From: JAFNAG01 sp963721405
GTDB taxonomy: Bacteria; Acidobacteriota; UBA6911
Assembly: GCA_963721405.1 (NCBI GenBank)
Contig: CAVRJA010000006.1
Location: 372,001 to 436,000 of the forward strand
DNA: 64,000 nt
Direction of reading: 5' to 3'
The notes beneath the pieces were generated by a model that did not search any database, was not told where the DNA came from, and saw only the letters and a program-made list of their open reading frames with translations. This document shows positions 17,613 to 26,754 of the stretch, in pieces (positions within the stretch are counted from its first letter, which is position 1; the number at the start of each line of letters is the position of its first letter). The position numbers and the translations under genes were made by a program.

Positions 17613-18692
17613 TCAGCGCAAGGGGGAGAGGCAGTAGTTGGATGAGTTTGTGCGGCCCGTGAGTTTCTTTCGCTGCTCCCCGTCCAGGCCAACGGAGTAA
17701 ATGTTCCAGGCGCCCTCGTCATTGGAGCAGAACATCGCCCCCTTGCCGTCGGGGGTGAAGAGCCCGTTGGCCGCGCGGCGCAACCTGGCCGAAAGCAGGA
17801 CCTGCTGCTTCCCCTCGAGGTCGGTTAGACGCACGCTGTTTTCCAACTGGAGCAGGAGCCTGGTTCCGTCAGGGGACCACTGCACATAGTAGATCGCATC
17901 TTCCGATACGCGCCTTTTGCCGGTGCCGTCCGCCCCAATTAAATAGACTCCGGCGTCCTTGGCGTCGGCGTCGGTTTTCGCGTATGCAGCATACGCGATC
18001 AGCTTGCCGTCGGGGGACCACTTGGGGCGGCAATCGATGGTCGAGGCATCCGTCAGGCGGGTGTTTTGCCGGCCATCGGCACTCACCCGGTACAGGCCGC
18101 CGTTCTCCGCGTCCCCGTAGCTCACCGCCAAGCGCGTGCCGTCGGGGGACCAGGCCGCGGAGCAGTTGCGCCCGGAACCGGGCAACCTGGTCGTTCCGCC
18201 GGTCTGCAGGTCGACTATATAAATGGAAGCAGAGGGGTTCTTGGACCCGCTCCTTACCTCCGAAGAATCGCGGTCCGCACCTTCGTGCGCTGAGATGACG
18301 AACAGTTGACGGCCGTTCGGGGCCCATGCGAAATCGAATATGGGAAAATCCAGCAGCCGTTTGACGTTTTTTCCTGACGAATCCATTGCGTAAAGCATGT
18401 ATTTGTACGGCATGAGGTACTTGCTCAGAATCGCCCCGTCCTGAGCACGGACGGTAAAAAATGCGATCTTCTCCCCGTCCGGGGACCAGGAAGAAAAGCG
18501 AAGGCCGGCATCCTTGTCCCCGACGAGATGTTTCAGCCCGGTCGTATCGGAGTTCATGACATAGATGCCGGATTGGCCGGGGATGCTGGGCACATACGCG
18601 ATCCGGAAGCCTCCCGATCCACCGGGAGGCTGTCCACATGCCATGCAGAAGACAAACACCCATGGAACTGTCCGTGAAATCAGTCTATTCAC
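17613..18692 (-). CDS. TolB/PD40-type beta-propeller protein, probable lipoprotein
   Basis: About 359 residues from a GTG at 18692, with an AGGGG stretch upstream; the open frame runs to 18806. The N-terminus is hydrophobic and ends in CMACGQP, which could be a lipobox, though it lacks the usual leucine. At least six WD40-like PD40 repeats recur with the hallmark W-S-P-D-G (for example SSWSPDGEKIAF, AAWSPDGTRLAV, PKWSPDGKLIAYA), building a six- or seven-bladed propeller. Such proteins act as extracytoplasmic binding or scaffolding modules; no catalytic domain is attached. The partner is unknown. It may form a two-gene unit with the membrane protein downstream. Confidence 0.75.
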   Translation of the reverse strand: MNRLISRTVPWVFVFCMACGQPPGGSGGFRIAYVPSIPGQSGIYVMNSDTTGLKHLVGDKDAGLRFSSWSPDGEKIAFFTVRAQDGAILSKYLMPYKYMLYAMDSSGKNVKRLLDFPIFDFAWAPNGRQLFVISAHEGADRDSSEVRSGSKNPSASIYIVDLQTGGTTRLPGSGRNCSAAWSPDGTRLAVSYGDAENGGLYRVSADGRQNTRLTDASTIDCRPKWSPDGKLIAYAAYAKTDADAKDAGVYLIGADGTGKRRVSEDAIYYVQWSPDGTRLLLQLENSVRLTDLEGKQQVLLSARLRRAANGLFTPDGKGAMFCSNDEGAWNIYSVGLDGEQRKKLTGRTNSSNYCLSPLR

Positions 18693-19045
18693 TGTGAACC
18701 CCTGAAGAAGACGTCGTGCTGTTATGGTCGGATGCGACCCGCAACACTCGTGGCCGGTTCCGTCGACGCCGGCGAACCTCTTCCGCACGGCAAGGCGGGA
18801 TGGCATACGAAAAACTGATTCTCACTCCACCAAGCCGGCAAATCAACGGAATCATGGGCGCCCTTCCGGTCCGGCGGTAGTGGGATGGGTTCAGGCGCCA
18901 GGCGCCGTGGGCACGCCCCGGGGACTTCCGGGGACGTGGAACACGCCTTCGGACACTGACAGAATTGGTACGGACACCGCAGGCAAAATGACCCCGGATG
19001 TCACTCTAGCCCCCTGTACTACCTGCGTTCAGGAAAGGGGACAAA
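18693..19045. other. Non-coding stretch before the ARPP-1 fragment
   Basis: About 350 bp upstream of the propeller gene. Open frames here have no recognisable product and no ribosome site. The promoter of the minus-strand propeller gene should lie near its left end. Confidence 0.4.
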
Positions 19046-19198
19046 ATGCAAAGTGTCATCGATGCGGCAAATGGAGTCCGGGTGGGGCAGCCGGTGGTCC
19101 ACCGGAACCTGACGGTATTTCCACTGTTCGGCGGCGACGCGGCGGCTGCCGGATATCTTACCCTTGATGAGGCGCTCGCGCAGAGGAGCGACGGATAA
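19046..19198 (+). pseudogene. N-terminal fragment of an ARPP-1 (DUF6569) domain protein
   Basis: A 50-codon frame from ATG 19046, preceded by AAAGGGG, reads HRNLTVFPLFGG and then GYLTLDEALAQ, matching the conserved start of ARPP-1/DUF6569 domains as I know them. The expected remaining residues (the GEEL..GAKQNR region) are absent because a stop falls at 19196. An R1 repeat begins 24 bp later. I read it as a truncated gene; loss may have come with the repeat. Confidence 0.5.
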
Positions 19199-19221
19199 TC
19201 GCAGCATTTTGGTGGCCCCGC

Positions 19222-19259
19222 GCTTCAGCCCGGTCTCCAAACAGGCCCCTGCGGCTGAA
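19222..19259 (+). repeat. REP-like element R1, copy b
   Basis: The best-preserved copy: GCTTCAGCC at the left and GGCTGAA at the right form inverted ends around CGGTCTCCAAACAGGCCCC. Bases 19260-19465 hold no gene that I can support. Confidence 0.6.
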
Positions 19260-19465
19260 CGTGGGGCAGTCGCTCGCGCCTAGACTGGGAAGTTTTCGCG
19301 CTTCCTGGCACTCGCTGTTCCTGGTGGTTCACGGACACTGGTGACAGTTCTTGATTTTTCTCGCAAATAGTGAGAAAAGTCGCGGATAAAATCTTCATCC
19401 AGCCGCTCGATGCGCGATGCGATGTTGGATCTTACGAACCGAATGCCAGGATATGGAGGAGAACC

Positions 19466-21292
19466 GTGAAAATCCCAGATGACCCCGTTGATCTTGAGCA
19501 GAGCGTTTCGGAACAGGAGGAACCCGGTGGGGCCCTTTCCGGCGGTATGGATCGCCGGAAATTCATGCTCCTGTCGCTCGCGGCCACCGCGGCCGGCACA
19601 CTCGGCGTCGATTCGACGCGTGCTCAGGGGGCAGGCGCCCCAGGCCAACAGCAGCCGCCGCCGCCGCCGGTTCCGCTCGGCAACGGCGAAGCGCCGGCGT
19701 TGCAGTTTCAGCCGTATCCCGGCGGCACCGGCGCCATGATGGAAAGGCTCGCTCGGGAGCGGGGCCGTGCGGCGTTCGAACGCTCCGTGTTTTCGGTTGA
19801 ATCATGGCGCGGACCGGTTCCGACATCCCCCGACGAGATCGTGTTCCTTCCCGCTCACAGGCTCGCCGCCCTCCTGAAGGAGCGCAAGATTACGTCTGTC
19901 CAGCTGACCGACATCTACCTCGCCCGTCTGAAGCGCCTGAATCCCACGCTTCTCTGTGCCGTGACGATCATGGAGGAGCAGGCACGAGCCGAGGCGGCGA
20001 AAGCCGACGCGGAGATCAAGGCCGGCAAGTACCGGGGCCCGCTCCACGGCATTCCATACGGGATAAAGGACCTCTTCTCGACCAAGGGCGTACCCACGAC
20101 GTGGGGCGCCGCGGACTTCGAAAACCGCATTATCGATGAAGACGCCGAAGCGGTGGTGCGGCTGCGTGCCGCGGGCGCCGTGCTCATGGCGAAGCTCGCG
20201 ACCGGGCTGTTTGCGCAGAACGACCAGTGGTTCCGGGGGCGCACCAACAACCCGTGGAATCCCGCGCTGGGATCGAGCGGATCGTCCGCGGGCCCGGCAT
20301 CCGGAACCATCGCCGGTTGCGTGGCGTTTTCAATCGGGACCGAGACCCAGGGATCCATTGTCTCGCCGTCAATCCGTTGCGGGGCGAGCGCGCTACGTCC
20401 CACGTTCGGCAGGGTGAGCCGGTACGGCGGCATGGTGCTCGCCTGGTCTATGGACCGCGTCGGGCCGATCTGCCGCACAGTGGAAGACTGCGCGATGGTC
20501 TTTAACGCGATTCACGGCGTGGACGAAAAGGACCCCTCGACCGTTACGGCGCCGTTTTTGTTCAACCGCAACATCGCACTGGCATCGTTGAGAATCGGGG
20601 TGGACCCGAATGCTCCCAAGGAACTCGTGGCCAAGCTGCGCGAGCTCGGCGCCAAGCCTAGAGACGTCGGCCCCCGGCCGACGGTCGCCGGGATGGGCGG
20701 GGGCGCCCTCGGGGTGGAAGGAGCCGCCGCCTTCGACGAGTATGTTCAGCGGAAGGCGAAGGAAACCGGTCTGGACCTGGCGAACCTCCCGGAGCCCAGG
20801 CGCGGCGGCGGCGCGGGCAGTGGCGGGGCCAGGGGTGGCGGTGAGCGTGGCGGCGCGGCAGGCGGGGGCGCCCGTGGCGCCGCGGGTGGCGCACCGGTTA
20901 ACCCGATGGCCCCGGCCGACTGGAATCCACGCTTCGTCAACGGCCGCACCACGCGCGCCTTCGAGTATGTGCAGAGCCAGCGGCGGCGCTACATGCTCAT
21001 CAGCAAGTGGGCGGAATACATGAAGGACCTCGATCTGTTCATCGGCAACCCTCAGGCCGACGTCGGGCCGAACGCCCAGACCGGGCACCCGTGCGTGGTG
21101 GTTCCCTACAAATTCGACGTGCCGCAGCAGGGAGGCGGTCGAGGCGGCGGGACGCAACCGGCGATCGAACCCAAGCCTCAGCCGATCTGCGCCGTGATCG
21201 TCGGCAGTCTGTTCGCCGACGACATCATCCTGTCGGTCGCCCACCAGCTGCAGGTGCACACAGATGTGCATTTGAAGCACCCCTCGCTGTAA
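19466..21292 (+). CDS. Tat-exported amidase (amidase signature family)
   Basis: Serine hydrolase of the amidase signature family, cleaving C-N amide bonds. I chose GTG 19466 because GGAGGAG lies five bases upstream, giving 608 residues; the twin-arginine signal MDRRKFMLLSLAATAAG then starts at residue 28, and ATG 19547 is an alternative start right at it. The catalytic Ser-cisSer-Lys set is visible: lysine 201 in GIKDLF, GSSGSSAGPASG, and the nucleophile in GTETQGSI. An unusual insertion near residues 448-475, made almost only of Gly, Arg, Ala and Ser, interrupts the C-terminal half, and a second short Gly-rich loop (QQGGGRGGG) follows. It is related to GatA by fold only; exported and standing alone, so not tRNA amidation. 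Substrate unknown. Confidence 0.85.
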   Translation: MKIPDDPVDLEQSVSEQEEPGGALSGGMDRRKFMLLSLAATAAGTLGVDSTRAQGAGAPGQQQPPPPPVPLGNGEAPALQFQPYPGGTGAMMERLARERGRAAFERSVFSVESWRGPVPTSPDEIVFLPAHRLAALLKERKITSVQLTDIYLARLKRLNPTLLCAVTIMEEQARAEAAKADAEIKAGKYRGPLHGIPYGIKDLFSTKGVPTTWGAADFENRIIDEDAEAVVRLRAAGAVLMAKLATGLFAQNDQWFRGRTNNPWNPALGSSGSSAGPASGTIAGCVAFSIGTETQGSIVSPSIRCGASALRPTFGRVSRYGGMVLAWSMDRVGPICRTVEDCAMVFNAIHGVDEKDPSTVTAPFLFNRNIALASLRIGVDPNAPKELVAKLRELGAKPRDVGPRPTVAGMGGGALGVEGAAAFDEYVQRKAKETGLDLANLPEPRRGGGAGSGGARGGGERGGAAGGGARGAAGGAPVNPMAPADWNPRFVNGRTTRAFEYVQSQRRRYMLISKWAEYMKDLDLFIGNPQADVGPNAQTGHPCVVVPYKFDVPQQGGGRGGGTQPAIEPKPQPICAVIVGSLFADDIILSVAHQLQVHTDVHLKHPSL

Positions 21293-21358
21293 TGCGCGCT
21301 CTCCTGCGTGTAAGGCTGGGATGAGGATTGCGCGCAACCAGGCGTCTGGGCGGCTGAA

Positions 21359-21390
21359 TGGGTGTTGGGTGTCAGGTTTTAGGTGTCAGT
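21359..21390 (+). repeat. GGGTGTTGGGTGTCAGG-type repeat, one arm
   Basis: Heptamer-period sequence directly downstream of the amidase gene. Related loci are 34777-34808 and 40998-41140. Confidence 0.5.
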
Positions 21391-21421
21391 GGGATCGTGC
21401 TGGTTGCCCTTATTGGCGACC

Positions 21422-21655
21422 ATCAGCGTCCCTTCCGACGCACTCATCGATACCGGGCTGAAGAAGTTCGTCTACGTTGATTGCGGCGAGGGCCATTTCG
21501 AGGCGCGCCGTGTGGAAGCCGGGTGGCGCCTGGACGACCGCGTCCAGATTTTGCGCGGCATCCGGGAGGGGGAATGGGTCGTCGTTTCGGGCCAGTTCCT
21601 GCTCGATTCGGAAAGCCGCATGCAGTCGGCAAGCGCCGCCGTTCCACCCAGGTAA
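21422..21655 (+). pseudogene. C-terminal fragment of a CusB-type efflux adaptor
   Basis: The encoded segment SVPSDALIDTGLKKFVYVD, then GWRLDDRVQILRGIREGEWV and SGQFLLDSESRM, matches the last about 75 residues of heavy-metal RND efflux membrane-fusion proteins (CusB-like). No N-terminal part exists upstream: the sequence before 21420 is a short-period repeat and the amidase gene. No CusA or CusC gene is present. It is a severed remnant, likely left by a deletion at the repeat. Confidence 0.7.
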
Positions 21656-21736
21656 CTTCCGGAAGTCTGATGTCTAATGTCTAAAGTCCAAGGTCTGAAG
21701 ACCGGCATTCGGGAGTTGCGCAGCCTGTCCCCCGAG

Positions 21737-23149
21737 TTACGTCCACAGCAGGTACGGCACGCCGATGCCGAGGAGGGTGACGAGGAAGATCGCGCCGAAG
21801 AGCAGGCCCAGCTTCCAGAAATCTCCGCGACTGACGTAGCCGCTGCCGAAATAGACGGGGGCAGGGCCGGTCGCATAGGGTGTGATGACGCCCATAATTC
21901 CGAGCGAGTAACATAAAAGCAGGGCAAACGTCCGTACGGGCATGCCGGGCACGGCGGCGCCGGTGGCAAGCATGATCGGGAGGAAGGCGGTGGCGTGGGC
22001 GGTGAGGCTGGCGGTGAGGTAATGGGATGCGAAAAAGATCGCGACTAAAATGATCATGACGGCAATCGGAGACACTCCGACCATCAGACCTGCCGTGCTC
22101 TTCGCGAACCAGGTTACAAAGCCAACCCTGGAGAGGCCGTCGGCGAGGGCGACCAGGGTGGCGAACCAGACCAGGACGTTCCAGGCCTGCCGGTGCGAGA
22201 GGAAATCGTCCCAGGAAATCAATCCCGTGATCACCATGCCGCAGATCACCACGCCCGCTACTGTGGTCGCATCAATCCTGCCGGCGCCGAATATCCAGAG
22301 GGTCAGAGCGAGAATGACGAACGCGGCCAGCAACAACTCCTTCCTGGACACCGCCCCCATTTTGACCAGTTCTCCCGACGCCCACGCGGGTACTTCCGGC
22401 ACCGATCTGATCTCGGGCGGATAGACCTTGAGCACCATCCAGGGAAGCAGAACAATCAATACGCCCCCCACCGGGAGGAAACCGATGAACCACTCCGACC
22501 ACCCGATCCTGATATCGACGGCCTTGCTCGCCAGTTCCACAGCCAGGAGGTTGGGCGCCAGCGCCGTGACAAACATGGAGCTGGTAATACACGTGGCTGC
22601 GAACGCGGTCCACATCAGGTAGCCGCCGATCTTGCGGGACGTTTCACCGGGAAAGGATCCATAGATGGCGGGAAGACTGCGTATGACCGGAAAGATGGTG
22701 CCGCCACTCCTGGCGGTGTTCGACGGGATGAACGGCGCCAGGATCAGGTCGGCGAAGGCAATTGCGTAGCCGAGGCCGATGGTTCGTTTGCCCAGAGCGC
22801 TGACGAGCGTCAACCCGATGCGTTTCCCCAGGCCCGACTTTTCGTAGCCCAGGGCAAACATGTAGGCGCCGAAGATGAGCCAGACCGTGGTATTTGAAAA
22901 TCCCGAAAGCGCCCATCGGATCGATTCTGCCGGAGTCGCTCCGGCTAATCCCAGCACGGCGACCAGGAAGACGCCGGCAAAGCCCGCCGCCGCGGCGGGC
23001 AACGGCTCCAGGATCAGGGCGGCAATGACTGCCGCGAAGATGGCGAAGAAGTACCAGGCTTCTCGATCCAGCCCTTGCGGCACCGGGATTGCGGCAATCG
23101 CAATCCCAAGAGCGACGGGCACGATGGCCTTCCAATACCTTGGGTTCAC
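21737..23149 (-). CDS. DASS-family anion/dicarboxylate transporter (CitT/SLC13-like)
   Basis: A 470-residue polytopic inner-membrane carrier with about 11-12 hydrophobic segments. The start is GTG 23149 with GGGGA upstream. It has the two family signature loops: IPSNTARSGG in the first half (an SNT motif) and the pseudo-symmetric segment YLTASLTAHATAF in the second half. Both bind carboxylate and, in co-transporting members, sodium. Likely substrates are di- or tricarboxylates such as 2-oxoglutarate, malate or tartrate; exchange versus sodium symport cannot be told. It is single and diverges from the aldo/keto reductase gene at 23392, with 242 bp between. Confidence 0.88.
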   Translation of the reverse strand: MNPRYWKAIVPVALGIAIAAIPVPQGLDREAWYFFAIFAAVIAALILEPLPAAAAGFAGVFLVAVLGLAGATPAESIRWALSGFSNTTVWLIFGAYMFALGYEKSGLGKRIGLTLVSALGKRTIGLGYAIAFADLILAPFIPSNTARSGGTIFPVIRSLPAIYGSFPGETSRKIGGYLMWTAFAATCITSSMFVTALAPNLLAVELASKAVDIRIGWSEWFIGFLPVGGVLIVLLPWMVLKVYPPEIRSVPEVPAWASGELVKMGAVSRKELLLAAFVILALTLWIFGAGRIDATTVAGVVICGMVITGLISWDDFLSHRQAWNVLVWFATLVALADGLSRVGFVTWFAKSTAGLMVGVSPIAVMIILVAIFFASHYLTASLTAHATAFLPIMLATGAAVPGMPVRTFALLLCYSLGIMGVITPYATGPAPVYFGSGYVSRGDFWKLGLLFGAIFLVTLLGIGVPYLLWT

Positions 23150-23391
23150 CGCTGCATCCCCGCGAATTCAGGTAGAGAACGAACTTCGAAGTCCTCAAAG
23201 AGTTCAAGGGAAAGAGTCTCACGGCCGGGAGGCCTCGAAAACCGGCGAATGCAGCCGATGCAAGAGCGTAAAACGCGTCCCGGCGCCCAATGGATTCAAG
23301 CTATAATATCGATCTGTGACGGAAAATCAAAGGCAATGGAGGTGACGTGCTCACCCCGGCCGGCCCGTAAGACGCATCCTGTATTCTGGGG

Positions 23392-24390
23392 GTGAAGGTG
23401 GATTTCAATCCATTCAGTACGCGATACGAAAAGATGCAGTACCGACGGTGCGGCCGGAGCGGCCTGAAGCTGCCGGCGATTTCTCTCGGCCTGTGGCATA
23501 ACTTCGGCGGCGTGGACACGCTCGAGAACTCCCGCGCCATGATCTGCCGGGCATTCGACCTCGGCATCACGCATTTCGACCTGGCCAACAATTACGGCCC
23601 GCCGCCGGGATCCGCGGAGGAGACGTTCGGCAAAGTCCTCAAGAGTGAGCTGGACCGGCACCGGGACGAGCTAGTGGTCTCGACCAAAGCGGGATACTAC
23701 ATGTGGCCCGGTCCTTACGGCGAGTGGGGTTCGCGCAAGTACCTGGTGGCAAGCCTGGATCAGAGCCTGAAGAGAATGGGCCTCGACTACGTGGACATCT
23801 TCTACTCCCATCGCCCGGATCCCGAAACGCCGCTGGAAGAGACCATGGCGGCACTCGATCACATAGTAAAAAGCGGCAAGGCTCTGTACGCCGGCATCTC
23901 CTCGTATGACCCGGACCAGACACGGCGCGCGGCGGGAATCCTGCGCGGGCTGGGAACCGCCTGCCTCATCCATCAGCCGAAATACAGCATGTTCAACCGC
24001 TGGATCGAGAACGGGCTTCTCCAGGTGCTTCGCGAAGAAGGGATCGGGTGCATCGCTTTTTCCCCGCTCGCGCAGGGTCTGCTCACGGACAGATATCTGC
24101 ACGGCATCCCGGAAGACTCCCGGGCCGCGAAGCCGCACGGCTTCCTCCAGCGGGCGGACGTCACGGAGGCAAAACTGCAGAAGGTCGCCAGATTGAGGGC
24201 AATTGCGGCTGCGCGTTCCCAGTCGCTGGCTCAGATGGCGGCTGCGTGGGTGCTGCGCCATCGCGAAATGACCTCGGTGCTCATTGGCGCAAGCAGGGTT
24301 TCGCAGATTGAGGAAATCACAGGCGCACTCGAAAACCTGCAGTTTGCAGATTCGGAACTGAAGGCCATTGATGAGGCCCTGGCCGCATGA
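23392..24390 (+). CDS. Aldo/keto reductase, YghZ/Gpr-like (L-glyceraldehyde 3-phosphate reductase type)
   Basis: A 332-residue NADPH-dependent TIM-barrel reductase. The N-terminus MQYRRCGRSGLKLPAISLGL and LWHNFGG are typical of the YghZ (AKR14) subgroup, which reduces L-glyceraldehyde 3-phosphate and methylglyoxal. The catalytic tetrad is visible: Asp and Tyr in HFDLANNYGP, Lys in VSTKAG and His in YSHRPD. The start is GTG 23392; no strong ribosome site precedes it and an internal ATG at residue 15 would still keep the fold. It stands alone; a GGAGTCA dyad follows its stop. Confidence 0.85.
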   Translation: MKVDFNPFSTRYEKMQYRRCGRSGLKLPAISLGLWHNFGGVDTLENSRAMICRAFDLGITHFDLANNYGPPPGSAEETFGKVLKSELDRHRDELVVSTKAGYYMWPGPYGEWGSRKYLVASLDQSLKRMGLDYVDIFYSHRPDPETPLEETMAALDHIVKSGKALYAGISSYDPDQTRRAAGILRGLGTACLIHQPKYSMFNRWIENGLLQVLREEGIGCIAFSPLAQGLLTDRYLHGIPEDSRAAKPHGFLQRADVTEAKLQKVARLRAIAAARSQSLAQMAAAWVLRHREMTSVLIGASRVSQIEEITGALENLQFADSELKAIDEALAA

Positions 24391-24429
24391 CGGACGCTCC
24401 CCGCCGCCTGCGCCTCGCTGACGCCTCTC

Positions 24430-24488
24430 GTCAGGAGTCAGGAGTCAGGAATCTTCTGCTTAGTCCCGACTCCTGGCCTCTGACTCCT
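24430..24488 (+). repeat. GGAGTCA heptamer dyad between converging genes
   Basis: GTCAGGA units (24430-24450) and the inverted arm CGACTCCTGGCCTCTGACTCC (24468-24488, one base longer than a three-unit arm) enclose about 17 bases. It separates the 3' ends of the reductase and histidine kinase genes, so a terminator-like role is plausible. The same heptamer forms the 59-unit array at 34332-34744. Confidence 0.6.
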
Positions 24489-24525
24489 TCTCTTACGATT
24501 TCACCGGAATATTCGGTTTTATCCT

Positions 24526-26754
24526 TCAGGCGTGGGAACTGCTTGCCTGACTGACAGGAAGCGTGATCACGAAGCGGCTCCCCTTGCCCGGGGCGCTGTG
24601 GATTTCCATCTTGCCGCCGATCAGGTCCATTCGTTCGCGGATGCTGAACAGCCCGAAGCCGCCGCCGGAGGTCCCGGCGGGTTTAAGCCGTCGGGGATCG
24701 AAACCTGTCCCCTCGTCCTTGACCTCGATATGCAGTTGGTTGTATGCAACGCTGACCTGAACATGGGCGGTAAGGACGCTGGCATGTTTTACCGCGTTGA
24801 AGAGGAGTTCGCGGACCGACTCGAACAGGAAGATCTTCACGTCCTCAGGCAAAGCGGGGATGTCTTCCTCCATGACCAGGTTAACCATCAGATCGTGTTT
24901 GCCCGCCATCCAGCGAGCCAACCACTGCAGGCAGAACAGCAGCCCGCTCTCGTGCAGAATCGGGGGGCTCAAATCGGCCGTCAGTGAACGTGACGCGCTC
25001 AGCGACTCGTCCAGGAGATCGTCGATTTCCTTAAGAACCGCTTTGTGCTGCTCGCCCAGGTTCCGGCTCAGGAGGGCTGCGCGGAACTTCGCCCCGACCA
25101 GCAACTGTTGAAGGTCGTCGTGCAGCACCTTGGCCACGCGGCGCCGCTCGCGCTGAACGGACAGCGTGAGTTCGCCGGCAAGGGCGCGAAGCTGACCTGC
25201 CCGCTGCGCCAGTTCTTCCGTCCGCTCCTGGACCTTTTGCTCCAGGCTGGCATTCACCTGCCGCAAGGCCTCCAAGGCACGATTGCGCTCCCCAAACAGG
25301 CGCGCGTTGTCCAGCGCGACGGCGGCAGTGGCCGCCAGTTGACCGGCAAAACTCACTTCCGCTTCCGTGAATGAGTGCGGACCGGTGTGGTAATTGAAGA
25401 AAAGGGCACCGAGCGGCCCACCCCGCCCGATCAGCGGCGCGACCAGCACGGCGCGAACGTTATGCTTGCGCATGTGGTCCTGGTTGAGTCGGTTGTCGTT
25501 CCACGCGTCGGTGACCGCCACAGGCCGGCCGGACTGGATGGCGAGGACGGCGTGACGCTCCTCGTCGTCGATGAATCGCGCCCCAACCAGGGAGGCAGGC
25601 AACCCGTTCAGTCGGCTGACGGTCCAACTATCCTGCTGGCGCAGGGAGACTGCCGCCGTTTCACTGCCGAGCGCAGCCGCACCGACGTCCACCAGCAGTT
25701 GCATGATTTCGTGGAATTCCAGCGTCGAGTGCAGCGCCTCATTGACGCGGTTCAGTGCCTCGCTCAGTTCCTTTGCACGGCGCAGCAATTCGTCCGTCCG
25801 GTTGCGTTCGGTGACGTCCCGGTTGCTGCCGCGGAGTCCGAGGTAATTGCCGAGTTCGTCGAATACCGGCTGACAGACGTGGCTAATCCAGCGTAGTTTC
25901 CCGTCCGTCCGGAGAATCTGGAATTCCACCTCCCCTGGAACCCGATTGTGCTCGTCGACAGTATGCCGATCAAACGCCGCCTGGTCCTCCAGGCAAACGA
26001 CAGCACGCCGTACCATGGCGTCGGCCAGGAATTCAGCGGGTTCGCGCCCGTAAACCCGCCTGCAGCCCGACGAGGCATACATGTACCGCCCTTCCGGATT
26101 GATCCAGAACTCAAAATCGTAGGTGTTGTCGGCGACGGTGCGATAACGCAATTCGCTTTCGCGCAGCGCTTCCTGCTGGCGGCAAAGCTGCTGGATCAAC
26201 TCGGTGGATCGTTCCAGATCCGTCAGGTCTGTGGCGACGACACAAATGCTGAGTTGGCCGGCCTGGTTGAGCGCAACGGCCGAGACGTGCGCCGGCACCT
26301 GGCACCCATCGGCACCCTGAAAGACCAGGCGCTGTTTCAGCGACTGACTTTGGCCGAGGGCCAGCATCGACTCCGCCGTTGCGGCATTGTCCGGCGCGAC
26401 GAACTCACGCAGAGGGTGGCCGACGATCTGCTCCAGAGGTCTCCTTACGAATTCGCCGAATTGGGCGTTGCAGAACAGAATCCGGCCTTCGAAGGTAACG
26501 GTAAAGGCGGCCTCCTTCATCGTCTCGACGATCAAACGATAGACGGATTCAGCTCCGATCAGCGAATAGACCTGCTCGCCCCTGGTCCCCGAAACAATGA
26601 CGGCGTCGACCTCGCCCTCACCGATCGCGCGGAGCGTCTCCTCCGCCTCGGCCAGCCGGGCTCGCAGTTCCTCGAGCTCTCGCGCCCGGGATGAAGGTCG
26701 CGCGCGCTTCGCGGCGCCCGGGGTCAGAATGGTCTTGACCGGTTTCTTCCTCAT
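24526..26754 (-). CDS. PAS-PAS-GAF sensor histidine kinase, last gene of the Kai operon
   Basis: A 742-residue soluble kinase; no membrane segment is seen. Order: coiled coil (about 20-45), PAS (about 70-175), second PAS with PAC (about 205-320), GAF (about 345-490), coiled coil, a NarX/DegS-type dimerisation and phosphoacceptor domain with His near residue 546 (RRVAKVLHDDLQQLL), and a HATPase with NAVKHA and GGGFGLFSIRERM. The start ATG overlaps the stop of the preceding kaiB gene (TAATG), so translation is coupled. It is the probable output or input kinase of the KaiC/KaiB module; no response regulator is in the window. Confidence 0.9.
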   Translation of the reverse strand: MRKKPVKTILTPGAAKRARPSSRARELEELRARLAEAEETLRAIGEGEVDAVIVSGTRGEQVYSLIGAESVYRLIVETMKEAAFTVTFEGRILFCNAQFGEFVRRPLEQIVGHPLREFVAPDNAATAESMLALGQSQSLKQRLVFQGADGCQVPAHVSAVALNQAGQLSICVVATDLTDLERSTELIQQLCRQQEALRESELRYRTVADNTYDFEFWINPEGRYMYASSGCRRVYGREPAEFLADAMVRRAVVCLEDQAAFDRHTVDEHNRVPGEVEFQILRTDGKLRWISHVCQPVFDELGNYLGLRGSNRDVTERNRTDELLRRAKELSEALNRVNEALHSTLEFHEIMQLLVDVGAAALGSETAAVSLRQQDSWTVSRLNGLPASLVGARFIDDEERHAVLAIQSGRPVAVTDAWNDNRLNQDHMRKHNVRAVLVAPLIGRGGPLGALFFNYHTGPHSFTEAEVSFAGQLAATAAVALDNARLFGERNRALEALRQVNASLEQKVQERTEELAQRAGQLRALAGELTLSVQRERRRVAKVLHDDLQQLLVGAKFRAALLSRNLGEQHKAVLKEIDDLLDESLSASRSLTADLSPPILHESGLLFCLQWLARWMAGKHDLMVNLVMEEDIPALPEDVKIFLFESVRELLFNAVKHASVLTAHVQVSVAYNQLHIEVKDEGTGFDPRRLKPAGTSGGGFGLFSIRERMDLIGGKMEIHSAPGKGSRFVITLPVSQASSSHA

